From assembly GCA_036873135.1 (NCBI GenBank), contig JAPTYO010000004.1, forward strand, positions 1,980,322 to 2,044,321: a stretch of DNA of 64,000 bases, read 5' to 3'. A program made the translations under genes and the position numbers. This document shows positions 10,185 through 21,433 of the stretch, piece after piece. The stretch comes from Clarkia xantiana subsp. parviflora. Taxonomy: Eukaryota > Streptophyta > Magnoliopsida > Myrtales > Onagraceae. The notes under the pieces are model-generated. The model made no database searches and was not told the origin of the DNA. It was given only the letters and a program-made list of their open reading frames with translations. Positions within the stretch are counted from its first letter, which is position 1. Every line of letters starts with the position of its first letter.

Positions 10185-11850
10185 GGTTGAGCTGAGCTAA
10201 ACGGAGCAAATGCAAAATGGCTTATCTAAGTCTAACTAGTTGTTTCATTTTCAGATATGGCGAAACGACAATATATGGTTGCGTATTTCGTTTTGCACTA
10301 GCTTTAATCGCCCCCTGAAGTGATAAATCAAACAAACTCGGTCCTCGTAGTTTTATAATCTCAGTAGTCCGTTGGGATGGAGATTATTGTCTGAGCTTAT
10401 CTGGTAATTTATACATCCACAAATAATGGACCACTCTCACCTTTCGCTAATAAGGTGTCACTGGAAGAGAGCGAGTTAACTAATGTTAAAATCGTTTTCT
10501 AACAGAATTTGATAATAACACCTAGCAATCTTCGATGATACACTCCGCTCTATGTAAGTAACTAATAATCATTCATGAGTGCATCACATAAACAATTTCA
10601 GACTTTATTCTTAACAAAAATCATAGCTAAAAAATGTATTTCAACATTTGTTTTAGCCATCAAAATTATTTTCAGAAGCGAATAAGCTTGTGCAAATGCA
10701 ATATGTTTTCATCTCTAAACAAATTTCATTAAAACACCAACTTCCTTAATCCATAAAATCTCTCATCACGACGCTATCATCTTAATTTCAGTGTCATAAA
10801 CCGTATAATTAATACTTGAAAACTTAATCGTATAAAACTGTGTAAGTCTAAACAATTTTTACTTATTAAAATAAGCAAGTGAATTATTAGGAGTTAAGCA
10901 AGTCATGCAAAGAAAAAAAATTTGTGTTTACCTCGTTAAATATGTTGTTAAATTCTTAAAATTGTTAATCAATCACTTTTAAAATACTTCAACTTGAAAA
11001 TGATGCAAATAGAAAATTAATTCTCTCTTCACTAGTTTTATTTTTATTTTTTATTAGTAATAGCTATATATTTGTTTAATTAATTAGTGTCTGACGTGTA
11101 TTGTATACCAAATAATTGGGAAAAAATAATTAGAATTGTTGATTTTTTTTTTAATAGAAAGATGAATGAGATTTGTCCAATAATAATGCTGTTTTAAATA
11201 ATAATAATAATACACACAATAATAATGTGACTCTTACACCAATAATAATAGTAATTTTTTTTTACACAAATAATAATAAGGATCAAAATATATTTTTATT
11301 TAAAAATAAACGAAATATTCAGCTAAATATTTAATAATGAGGTGTTTGTAACCTCAAAATGCTTCACTGACAACTAGCATTCGAAGGAACCTAACCAATG
11401 CCATGATACACCATCTAGGTTAGACTAAAAAACTAAAATAAAAATCCGTATTAATATGGTGTAGTAGTTTAACACGTCATCTATTAATAAATATGTGTTA
11501 GATAATGAAATGTTAATGAGACTATGCTATGCTGATAGAGAAATGTTCACAATCAACTTTATAATATAAATTTATAAATAATTTAAAATCTTAAGTTAAT
11601 AAATATATCATAAATTATTCACGTATTAATTTTTTTCCCCACTATTTGTGTTTTTCATGCATGTATTGAATAGTAATATAAATAGTTCGCATATTTTAAA
11701 TTTTCACGTGTTTCTGGTTAATTTAAAGTAATAAACACGACTATTATGCATTATTAACCACCACCAGACCCAACCACGGGTTACCTTTAACGGCATCGTT
11801 TCTGTCTAGATTAGATTCTCTCTTTCTGACGCAGCAAAAATCAGACCTGA
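10185..11850. other. Spacer between PTAC7 and the KH-domain gene
   Basis: The region holds the PTAC7 promoter (minus strand) and then AT-rich DNA with (AAT)n stretches near 11200-11280. Except near the ends it shows no coding signal. The last 100 bp become GC-richer towards the KH-gene leader. Confidence 0.55.
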
Positions 11851-12044
11851 CCTCTATTTCCTTTTAACCGCCGTGGAACTGGAATGGTAGACGACGGCTA
11901 GACGCCATTGAAGTGTACTGCAAAGCACGAGCTCTTCTTTGGTCACTCCCCCACCTCCTGGATTCTTCGCTGACACGGTACAGATTCTCTGGCAAAGAAA
12001 AGAAGATTTTGGATCGTTGATTGAAGGAACTGTTGATCTGAATC

Positions 12045-12140
12045 ATGCAAGGACAATGACGAGAAAACCCTAAATCTGTAATCAAGAAACTCTGATCATG
12101 CATGTTCGTTGATCTGTTGACGGAGGGAGAACGAGTTTAG
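12045..12140 (+). promoter_or_regulatory. Cluster of four short uORFs in the KH-gene leader
   Basis: Upstream of the main ATG at 12154 are ATG frames at 12045-12059 (4 codons), 12056-12073 (5 codons), 12098-12112 (4 codons) and 12102-12140 (12 codons). The first stop overlaps the next start as ATGA. The last uORF ends 13 bp before the main ATG. If this leader is unspliced, the uORFs should dampen main-frame translation. The leader's exon structure is not proven. Confidence 0.5.
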
Positions 12141-12153
12141 ATAAACCCTAGCT

Positions 12154-15100
12154 ATGGAGAGATCTAGATCCAAAAGAAGCTACTATTATGACCAGGACTA
12201 CGACTCGGAGAACATGGGGAGGTCCAGGCCCCGGTACAACAACAACAGCGGAAATTACCACCATTATTCTCCTGCCGCCGGCGCCCACCGCCACCGAGGT
12301 GGAGGAGGCGGCGGCAGAGGAGGAGGAGGAGGAGGGCACAGGGAGGATAGGCAGGAAAGGCTGGATCCGTCATTGTCTGTCACCACAAACTATCGCATTC
12401 TCTGCCACGACGCGAAAGCCGGCGGCGTTATTGGCAAGTCGGGGAGTATTATTAAGTACATCAGGCAGCATACCGGCGCGTGGATCAACGTTCACGAGCT
12501 CATGCCTGGTGACGTTGAGCGGATCATTGAGATTTCGGACACACGGAGGCGGGACCCTGATGGGAGGATGCCGAGCTTCTCCCCTGCACAGGAGGCCTTG
12601 CTTATGATACATGAGAGGATTATCGAGAGCGATGGAGGGTTTACTAACAGTGGAGGTGGTTATCTTGGGGAGGATCCTGGAGGTAGACTGGTGACGAGGC
12701 TTGTTGTGTCAAGAGCTCATGTTGGAAGCTTGTTGGGGAAGGGAGGGAAGATAATTGAGCAAATGAGGATTGAAACCAAGACCCAGATTAGGATTTTACC
12801 CAGAGATCACAATTTACCTCGTTGTGTGACCATGGCGGATGAAGTCGTTCAGGTTTTGCCATACTTTCAACTTGGGAACTTCCTCTGCTGCAGAAAATGA
12901 AAAAAAAGTTGGACTTTAAACATAAGAACCTTAAATGAACAGTTACTACTTGATGATGGTTTTGTATGTTACTAATCAACCTATTAACAACCTTAAATTT
13001 TGACGTTTTTAATTGATGGTGGTGGTGTTTTTTTTTTCTTCTAGTCCATATTAATATGCCAAAGTGGAATAAGTGAAAAAACTCTGTCTACGTTTTCTTT
13101 AATACAAGTAAAAATCAGTGCGAGTTGAGAATTAGTTTTGGGGGTGTCTCTGATGATGGTTTTATCCAAATGTAGTAGTAATACTTAAATGTTAGAAGCA
13201 TGCCATATTTTGCCGGATTGGAAACCTCTAGATTTTATGGAGGCAAATTGCATGTGAATATATTTGTTCTGTCATCAACCTTTTGGTTTAGATACAGACT
13301 TGGCCTTTTAAGGATTTATTTATTGATAGTTTCGGCAATTGCTGATGTGTGAATATGAGCTGCTTAAGTATTTCGGCCTATAACATTTGCCTCATTTCCT
13401 GCACTTCTTGAGTTGGTTGATGCCCATCACACAGAAATAGAACTCTTTGTTATGTTACTAATTCTGAACTTTCTATGGTTAGGCAGAAAAGGAGAACAAA
13501 CTCAACTATGAATTTGATTTCTGACAATTCTATCATTATGAAGATCACCTGTTTCTTATCTTCAGTTATTATGCCTTAGTACACATCTGTATGCTAGACT
13601 GTCTTTTGGCTTTTTACGTTTCACCCTCTGCATTATGCTTTTTAAGTATTCATATTTGCAAACTAGATGAGCTTTTTTCTGTTTATTTTTCTCTGATATC
13701 TTAGCTGTTTCATTCGGCAGGTTGTCGGTGAAATACATGCTGTGAAAAATGCTTTAACAGCTATCTCTTCTCGGCTGCGGGAGAGCCAACACCGTGAGCG
13801 CGCTAATTTTCATGGACGAACTCATTCACCAGAACGATTCTTTCCTCCTGATGATGACTTCATTCCCCATTCCAACAACGGTCCTCGTCGCTCAATGGAT
13901 GGAAATAGTTTTGGGTCAAGGAGAGGCAATAACTATGGCCCTCATCCCTCAGGATTTTCTTCTGAAGCAGATTCTGCTCGGATGGCTGACCATTCAATGG
14001 CTTTTGAAGTGGATGAAATTATATTTCGAATACTTTGTCCAATTGGGAAGATGAACCGTATAGTTAGTGAATCAGAAGGCATCATAGATTTACTCCAGAA
14101 TGAAATTGGTGTAGATGTTAAAATCAGTGGTCCTGTGGCAGGCTCCGAGGAACAAGTGATTATTATTTCTTCTGAAGAGGTATTGATCCATATTATGTAC
14201 CGCTTCTGCAATATATTTTCCGAAAGTGAAAAAAGTTGCTCTTTTTAGTGGACAATTATGGTGATTTCTTGTTTGAATTTCTTTTTGTCTATATGCAATA
14301 TTGGGTATTCTGCTCGGTGTGAGAAAGTCTTACTAGTTTCTGTTATTCTTGAATGTTCTTAGGGTCCTGATGATGAGTTATTTCCAGCCCAGGAAGCGCT
14401 ATTGCATATTCAGACACATATTGTCGATCTGTTTCCTGACAAAGAAAATATTGTAACTACAAGGTTACTTGTTCCCTCTAGAGATGTAGGGTGCTTAGAG
14501 GGAAGAGACGGATCCCTTTCCGAGATAAGGAAATTGACTGGTGCAAATTTACAGATTCTTCCTAGAGAACAACTTCCTGCATGTGTAGTAGGTCCAGATG
14601 AAATTGTTCAGGTTTCTTGAATTTTCCCTCCATAATAATTTTACTTTTCTTGTTCCTGCAATGATAATTTTGAGTAATTACGTTATGTTTTTTAGTTTTA
14701 GTTTTTTTTTTACTTTCTCTGGTAGGTCAAATTATTAATAGCTTCCACCTATCTGCAGATTGTAGGTGAGATAAAAGCAGCTAGGGATGCTCTTGTTGAA
14801 GTTACATCAAGACTACGAAGTCACTTATATAGGCACTTCCATGATAAAGACTCGCCACCTGCTGTCTCATATGACAGTGTTCCTTCAGATAACATTAGTA
14901 ATGCTCGTGAAGGCCCAATGGGAATGAGTGATTCTAAAACAACCCGTCAAAGTGTGCAAACGCCACCTATGCCAAAGGTTATAATGTTCATTTTATATGT
15001 AGATTCTGCCTTAGTTTGGTCCATTTTTAAGGCTCATCAATAAATGCAAGCAACTAATTGTTATTCCGCTGCAAATATGTAGTCTTATAAATAATTTTTT

Positions 15101-15710
15101 TTGAGTACCATGCTTATTCCGATTGACTGTTGAAGAACACAGTTTCTCGGAATCAATCTTTTCTGCAAATTCCTTTCTTTTGTTGATTTTGCTCTAAAAT
15201 AATTGCAGGAAAATATGGGATCCAGCGTCGAAACAAGCAAAGAGGATTTGTCTAGTGGGATGAGTCGGTAGGTGATTTTTATACGTTTCTGCTATAATGA
15301 TGTTTATACAATGACTTCTGCATTGTCATAGTTTTAACACCTGCTCTACTCTTCTATGTTACTCTTTTCAATTAGGATTGCTGTGCCACTTATCACTAGG
15401 AGTACAATCGAGGTCATGATCCCGGAGCACGCAGTTCCAAAGCTGATAACAAAATCAAGAAATAAGCTCTCACAGATAAGTGAGGTGAGACTGCTGAGTC
15501 ATCTCAAAGCTGATTTATTATTTTTTAAAAATTTGAACAGTGATTTGAGCCTTTTATGTTGAGCAGTTGTCTGGGGCAAATGTGTCCCTGCTAGAGGATA
15601 GACCTGACCCTACCCAAAAGATCATTCAAATATCGGGAACTCCGGAACAAGTCGAACGAGCCCAGAGTCTTCTCCAAGGCTTCATTTTGAGCAGTAAACT
15701 TTCTCTCTAA
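12154..15710 (+). CDS. RCF3: Five-KH-domain RNA-binding protein (RCF3/HOS5/SHI1 type)
   Basis: Seven exons: 12154-12852, 13721-14179, 14363-14611, 14759-14977, 15209-15267, 15376-15484 and 15567-15710, giving 645 residues. The N-terminus (MERSRSKRSYYYDQDYDSEN) and a Gly/His/Arg-rich stretch precede five KH modules. KH1 has GVIGKSGSIIKYIR; KH2 has GSLLGKGGKIIEQMR; KH3 has a degenerate loop (RIVSESEGII); KH4 has GCLEGRDGSLSEIR; KH5 starts STIEVMIPEHAVPKLI. Arabidopsis RCF3 is a nuclear KH protein that works with the CTD phosphatase CPL1 in stress-gene mRNA processing and miRNA biogenesis; the same role here is inferred. The upstream leader carries several uORFs. HEN4-like paralogues are the main alternative name. 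Confidence 0.9.
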
Positions 15711-15801
15711 GACTCTGTAAATCGAAAATATATGGTTAGCAATACGAAATTGCAAGCTGAACTTATGGCCTAGGTGAACTTTTGTTGGGACATTCTGCTC
15801 T

Positions 15802-16215
15802 TTTAATTAATACATCAGTGCAATTTGCTAGCTCCGTTCATCTTTCTGCTAGGACGTGGATGGAAGATCCATGTGGTGTTTAGTCAACAGAAAAATGAAC
15901 AGAGCTAGCAAATTGCATTTCTCGCTAGCAACCAACTCATCAACTACAAGTTCGGAAAAGAGTATTTAACCCAACAAGAATTTGAGTTCAATGGGGGTTG
16001 CTGATTAATTCATCGGTGCAATTTGCTAGCTCCGTTCATCTTTCTGCTAAGACGTGGATGAAAGATACATGTGGTGTTTTTTCAACAGAAAAATTACCGG
16101 AGCTAGCAAATTGCACTTCGGTATTAGTTGAGCTAGCAACCAACTCATCAACTACAAGTTCAGAAATGAGTATTTAACCCAACAAGAAGAATTTGAGTTT
16201 AAAGGGGGTTGCTGA
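15802..16215. mobile_element. Two tandem CTAGC-family elements downstream of the KH gene
   Basis: Two head-to-tail copies, about 15802-16003 and 16004-16215, each contain GTGCAATTTGCTAGCTCC, then CTGCTA(A/G)GACGTGGATG. About 100 bp on comes the complementary GAGCTAGCAAATTGCA, then GCTAGCAACCAACTCATC, GTATTTAACCCAACAAGAA and GGGGGTTGCTGATTAA. Each copy can therefore fold into a hairpin. They lie just after the KH-gene stop and may form part of its 3' UTR. Confidence 0.75.
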
Positions 16216-17021
16216 TTAACTGATATGTTGACTCTCTTTGTTTTGGTCAGCACAAGAAGAATAGAAGATGTGGCTGCTTGCCTGCCCTTTAAGTTACGTT
16301 GTGACAAGAATCATTCATGGATGAAGTAAGATTATGTTCTGATGATGATTCAATTTTGGCAATGTATGTAGTATGTATACACTGTAGGGTAGCGGTATTA
16401 GCTGTTGTTAGATGTTATGTCTAGATTGGCATACTTTGTGTTGTTGTTACTTGTTGTGTAAGTAAGTAAGTGAAAGGGAATGTCTTTCCTTCCGTGTACT
16501 ACTGTACCACTTTGTTGAAGATGCAGTCTATCTTTTACTCATCATTTTCCAACTTTATTTACGAATATTTGATAGAAATGGTATAAAAATAAACAAAAAA
16601 GTAATTAAATATCCGCATTTACCTAAAAGTTAGTCACTTATTTGCACTTTATACAAAATTTTATTCTAATGAAAATTTATTTTATAATATTATTGATTCA
16701 CATTTGTACAATCAAAATTAATTTATTAAAGTACCTTATATGTCATTTGCAAGTAAGTAAATTATAGTACATTAAAAAATTATAATGATATTTTAAAAAA
16801 CAAATAATATAATAAATATAATTAGACACTAAAATTATATAATATTATTTAATAAAATAGATTTGTCTATTGGTTTTTTAAAGTTAGATTTATTAGTTGT
16901 GTATCGCATCGCGTTTGAAGCTAGAATTTATAAAATTAATTTAGATATCAAAGTTACTGATTTTGACACGCATCATTATATAATTTATTCAACTAGAATT
17001 ATATTTACTTATAAGCTTAAA
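16216..17021. other. AT-rich spacer after the KH gene
   Basis: The first 330 bp may still be KH-gene 3' flank. From about 16550 the sequence is AT-rich without recognisable coding content. Confidence 0.5.
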
Positions 17022-17278
17022 GGTACTATACATGTTTTACCGATTGTGACTTTTGGTATAAGATGTTTCTGTTTGTATACTTTTGATATCATACGTTTAA
17101 ACCTTATATATTTTGTTTACATTGTGGCTTTATAGTACAAGATGTTTCTTTTTTGTCAATCCGTTAGTTGTACAAAGTTCAAATGTATGGTACCAGTCCA
17201 AAAGTATACAAAAAGAAACATCTTGTACCAAAAATCACAACCGGTCAAACGTGTGGTACCAAAAATACTTTTAACCCT
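17022..17278. mobile_element. Diverged GGTACCAAAA foldback element
   Basis: The left part (AAAGGTAC, ACATGTTTTACC, TTTTGGTATAAGATGTTTC) is mirrored on the right (GAAACATCTTGTACCAAAAA, GTGTGGTACCAAAAAT, CTTTTAACCC). The outer ends resemble the termini of the palindrome at 25337-26043 (TTAAAGGTCC and GGTACCAAAAGGACC). Two internal frames are spurious. No clear target duplication was found. Confidence 0.5.
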
Positions 17279-18819
17279 TACATTAGAAACATCAAATATA
17301 AGTTTTAAAATATTCATAAGAAATGGCTTAGGGTTTTTATTTTTTGTAAAAAAAAAAACCTATTAGTGGCTATCTAAACTCATCTTATTACGTAATATTC
17401 AAATATATCATGTTACGTAATATTCAGACTTTACTTTTTATTTATAAGCATATCATACATTTAAATAATAGCTAGCCCTTCTAAAAAAAACCAACGCATG
17501 CATTTAACCGTTTTTATCACTTCAAGCAACTAAGTATAATTATTAAGTATAATTAAAAATGTGGGCCGTTAAAACCGCGTACTCCTTTACCAATATCATA
17601 CAACTCACAAGATACAATGGGCCATGTTTAAAAAAAATTGTCTTAATTTAGTAACCCCGAAATGATAATGGCGCGCAACCGTAATGATAGCTGATTTGTA
17701 TATATTATGTAGTAGAGCAGAGTGCTGTAAAAGCCAAGAAAAAAGAAGTCCCCCACTCCATTAATGAATTCCAAAGTCTTCTTCTTCCCCCTGCTTTTGT
17801 TTTGTCTCAACTCGCTTGGATCTCTCCCTCTTCTCTCTCTATACGTGGAACGATCTCCGACTGAGCTGCGGTAACTGATCTCTCCTGAAGCTTTCTTCGT
17901 CGCCGCGCAGCGGTTGATGTATTGACTCGTAATTCCGCTGCTTGATCGATGCTTAGTAGCGATTACTATGCGTTTTGACTGGATCGGAGCTTCGTTTCGT
18001 CGACTGATCGCTTGATTGGAGGCAAATTCTGCTCTCTGCGTAATACGATTTCTACGAGGTAGTTAAATAGTTCCAACAGTATTCATCCATGTACTTCCTG
18101 CTTCTGCTTCTGTGAGATTTTCTTTGAATTGCTTCCAATTTCCTGTTTGATATGTATCGTAAGTATGGAAATATGGGTAGTAGTTTGGGGTTGATAGTTT
18201 TAGTAACTGGAATATCGAAATTGTTGGCGGTGAATATTCTAGTTGGAATAATTTCTTGCTTATCAGTAGGTGGGGGACAAAATCTGCTGTAATTTTCGGA
18301 ATTTAGAACTGAGGCTTGGAAGCATCTACTGGAAACTTCAACTTGAAGACAAGTTCTATTGTTTTCTTTTCCAATATGTAGAGTTTGTATAAATAAGAGC
18401 AGTTAAAGTTAAAATCATTTGCCCAAGTTTGTGATATCGTACTGCTGTTATTGTTTTTTTTTTTTCTTTTGCTGTTCTTGTTCAGATAGTCTATAATCTG
18501 AAGAATCGATTCATGTTATGTGCTGCTCTTCTCTTCTCCTGCAGTATAATTTTAAGTTTAAAATTGCTACTTTCACCTTGAACGGTTGACATTAAATTTC
18601 TTGCTGAATGTTATCTGCTTCATCCAGAAGAGATGATGGCTATGATTTTACAATAAATATCGCTATACATACTTTTTGAATGTAATAACTCATCTGCTGT
18701 TTTGTTGTTTTGTAAGTGTATGCATATATTCATTACAGACATGGATTGAGTATAATTTGTTTAGTAGTTTGGTGCATCACTACTGATCAGGTTTATCGTT
18801 TGGAAATTTTCACAAGGCA
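17279..18819 (+). promoter_or_regulatory. Promoter and probable intron-containing 5' UTR
   Basis: AT-rich DNA gives way at about 17740 to pyrimidine-rich leader sequence (CTTCTTCTTCCCCCTGC, CTCTCTCCC). A likely leader exon ends around 18060, and a long non-coding intron probably follows up to the start codon region at 18820. Exact leader borders were not resolved. Confidence 0.4.
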
Positions 18820-20672
18820 ATGGAAGCATCAGGTAGAAGAGCAACTTGGCAACGTAAATTCAATCAAAAAGCATCATATCATCCGTCGACATCTTCTTCT
18901 GTGTCAGAGTCAAGCAGTACACCCGGTACTGATAACTCCCCTGGTAATTCTATCCCGTACAGCACTCCTGATGTCCCAAAAGACAATCTGCCTCGCGAGA
19001 GGAAGTGGTGGTTGCATGTGCAGCCTCCTGACTTAGGGCAAACACTGAATGATTTAGAGTTTGCAGTTGTTAGTTCTGGAATGGGATTAAACAAGGACAA
19101 CAAGCTCTCTGAAGAGTTTGATGCCCGTGATTTTGAATCTTTGTTCCAGCCTTCGCCAAAGATCAATTCCAATACCATGAAAAATAACTTAGATGGATTG
19201 GAACTCAATGCTGCATTAAACAGCTGTGATTCACAGATACCCAAGAAAAAACAAGGCCTAAATGAGTTCAGTTACTCCAACCCTAATTTTGTAAGAGAGA
19301 AGACCCAAAAGGAGGTATATCCTGAGACTGAGTCACCATGGTCAGAAGCTGAGAAGACTGAACCGTGGTGGCGCAATGCCAATAAAGACGAGTTGGCTTC
19401 CTTTGTGGCTCAGAAGTCAGTTGAACATATTGAAAACTGTGATCTTCCACGACCTCAGAAGAAGCTTGCAAAGTTTGTCGCTTCAACTACTGGCTCAATC
19501 ACTGGAGGAGATATCTGCAATCCCTGCACCTTGAAAAATCCCGCTTCATTATGTGAAAATAAGTGTGTTATCACTAATGGCAGTTGCACAGTTCATGGCT
19601 TCGATGGACCTTTCAGGTATGACAAGGAATTATTGGTTCTATCAGTTGTTTAATCTATAATTTGTTATAGCTGCATAGATCTGAAAAGTTTCCTCGAATA
19701 GTAGACATAATTCATGCTAGCTTTTAATAACTATGAGTTTTACAATTTATCAAGAGGACTAGAACTAGCAACTATCACATTTTAAAGCCTAGTTTATGTG
19801 ACATGTGTTTCCGATTTTGAATAGACAGAAAGAAGAATAGAGTTTTATTACTATATATATATAGGTCAAAATACCAAATTGCTAGCTGAAATTGTGGGCG
19901 ATGAGGTAGTTGCTATGATTTTTTTTTGGCGACGTTTCACTTGTATCAAAGTACAACGTGTTATAGTAGTAGTATATGTTCCTTACGTTTTACATTAAAG
20001 CAATATAGTCCTTCTAGTTATGTTAGTGTTGTGACTTGGTTACGTGCTATCTCCAACTTTCTGTTGACCCTGGATACAAAATGTACATGTGCTGCCCTAA
20101 CTGGACGACATGTATGACTATGTGCCACTTGTGGATTTTTGTCCAAGACTCTATATCTGTCACAAGTTCAGCTAGCAATTTGATATTTAACCCTGTATAT
20201 ACCTGCAGAGTTATACATGTTTTTATCTTCTATCTGCAGTGAAACTGATGATAAAACCATTGAGGATGAAGGTCAATCTCAAACCACATCCGAGCCTACA
20301 AAGTCCGAGTTATTAGAAGCACTATGTCATTCCCAAACACGTGCTCGGGAGGCAGAGGAGGCTGCACAGCAAGCCTACACAGAGAAAGAGCATATCCTTT
20401 CTCTCTTCTTCAGGCAAGCATCTCAGCTCTTTGCTTACAGGCAGTGGTTTCAAATCTTGCAGCTAGAGAGCTTCTATCTCAAGAGCGGTAGCCGTGTCCC
20501 TTACGGAGGAGAGAGCCCGCCTGCCCTTAACAAGGGCAGAAAGAACAAGCATGGCGGGTTGCCGAGGGGGTGGTGGGATAGTGGTAAGTCGGTAGTGGCT
20601 TCTGCTATCGGATTAGGCCTTGCAGGTGCCGGGTTTCTTCTTGGTTGGACTTTGGGTTGGTTATTCCGTTAA
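18820..20672 (+). CDS. Plant protein of unknown function with C-terminal membrane anchor
   Basis: Two exons, 18820-19616 and 20240-20672, give 409 residues. I do not recognise the family. The N-terminal half is Ser/Pro-rich and hydrophilic with Trp-containing patches (RKWWLHVQPPDLGQTLNDLE and ETESPWSEAEKTEPWWRNAN). A Cys-rich patch (ICNPC, LCENKC) lies at about 232-257. Exon 2 starts acidic, has a Glu/Ala-rich coiled-coil-like segment (about 290-322), then FFRQASQLFAYRQWFQ and a basic linker. It ends in a glycine-zipper hydrophobic segment (IGLGLAGAGFLLGWTLGWLF) at the extreme C-terminus. That layout suggests a tail-anchored membrane protein. The start was chosen because the long frame opens there. 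The intron contains a complete CTAGC-family element. Confidence 0.8.
19864..20195. mobile_element. CTAGC-family MITE within an intron
   Basis: The left end AATACCAAATTGCTAGCTGA (about 19870) and right end TTCAGCTAGCAATTTGATAT (about 20167-20186) form terminal inverted repeats. The element is about 330 bp and fills most of the intron of the 18820 gene. The flanks are TATATATA on the left and TATATA on the right, compatible with a TA-rich target but not decisive. No coding content. Confidence 0.75.
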
Positions 20673-20682
20673 TAGTAAAAGA

Positions 20683-20985
20683 ACTAGGATGAAACACCAA
20701 ATTATTAGCTGAACCTGTTACTGATCTGCCAGTTGCTAACTTCAATTTTTTTTTGTGATGATTCCCATTAGTGCAATTTGTTAGCTCCATCCTTTTTGGC
20801 CTAGTTCTGAGTGGAAAATTCGCAATAAGTTTGGTCCAGTCGGAGCGTCCCGTGCCAAAAAAATGGATGGAGTTAGGAAATTGCACTTTGGTGTTAGTTC
20901 ACGTAGCGAAAATCATTTAAGCAAAACATTTAGTTAGTAACTAGCTTATTGGCCAGAGTTGAGCTAGCAATTGGTATGTAAATCT
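20683..20985. mobile_element. CTAGC-family MITE in a 3' flank
   Basis: It begins ACACCAAATTATTAGCTGAA and ends GAGCTAGCAATTGGTATGTAA. Internally GTGCAATTTGTTAGCTCCAT pairs with ATGGAGTTAGGAAATTGCAC about 100 bp away. It lies 11 bp after the stop codon of the 18820 gene, so it is probably transcribed in its 3' UTR. Confidence 0.7.
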
Positions 20986-21433
20986 TTGTTCTTCTCTGCG
21001 TATATTTGGGTTTGGTATGAATATGTTCAGTTATAAGAGTTGTATTCTGTGTATATATTGTTTTATCCGCATGGTTGTGTTATGTGTGAAGAAGGATGTA
21101 GATGGTGGTTTGATTAGCTGCCATAGTTTGTACATATCTCTTGATTCTTGGTCTGGATATATATATTATATAATAAAAATATCCTATCTCTTTCTTAATT
21201 TAGCTGGACTGGTCTGTGGATATATATAAATATAACAAAACAAAAACACTATATTGTAAGTATATGTACGAAATTGCCCTTTGAAGATTCAGCTCCTGCC
21301 ATTCAATTAGCGCGGGTAATTGCTGCCACGTCGTCATTTCCTTGCTCCTTCCTAAAAAAGGTACAATTTTTACCCCAAATCTCTCTTACAATTCTGGTAC
21401 CTGAAAGCTGAAACCACCCACCGCCCGTGGACG
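20986..21433 (+). promoter_or_regulatory. Spacer and 5' leader of the hydrolase gene
   Basis: AT-rich DNA with two short spurious frames. After about 21290 a GC-richer leader runs to the hydrolase ATG at 21434. No distinct promoter motif was assigned. Confidence 0.4.

Noticed and set aside
12164..12373. Minus-strand and alternative-frame ORFs over KH exon 1
   Set aside because: They are shadows of the GC-rich first exon, overlapping the well-supported KH frame.
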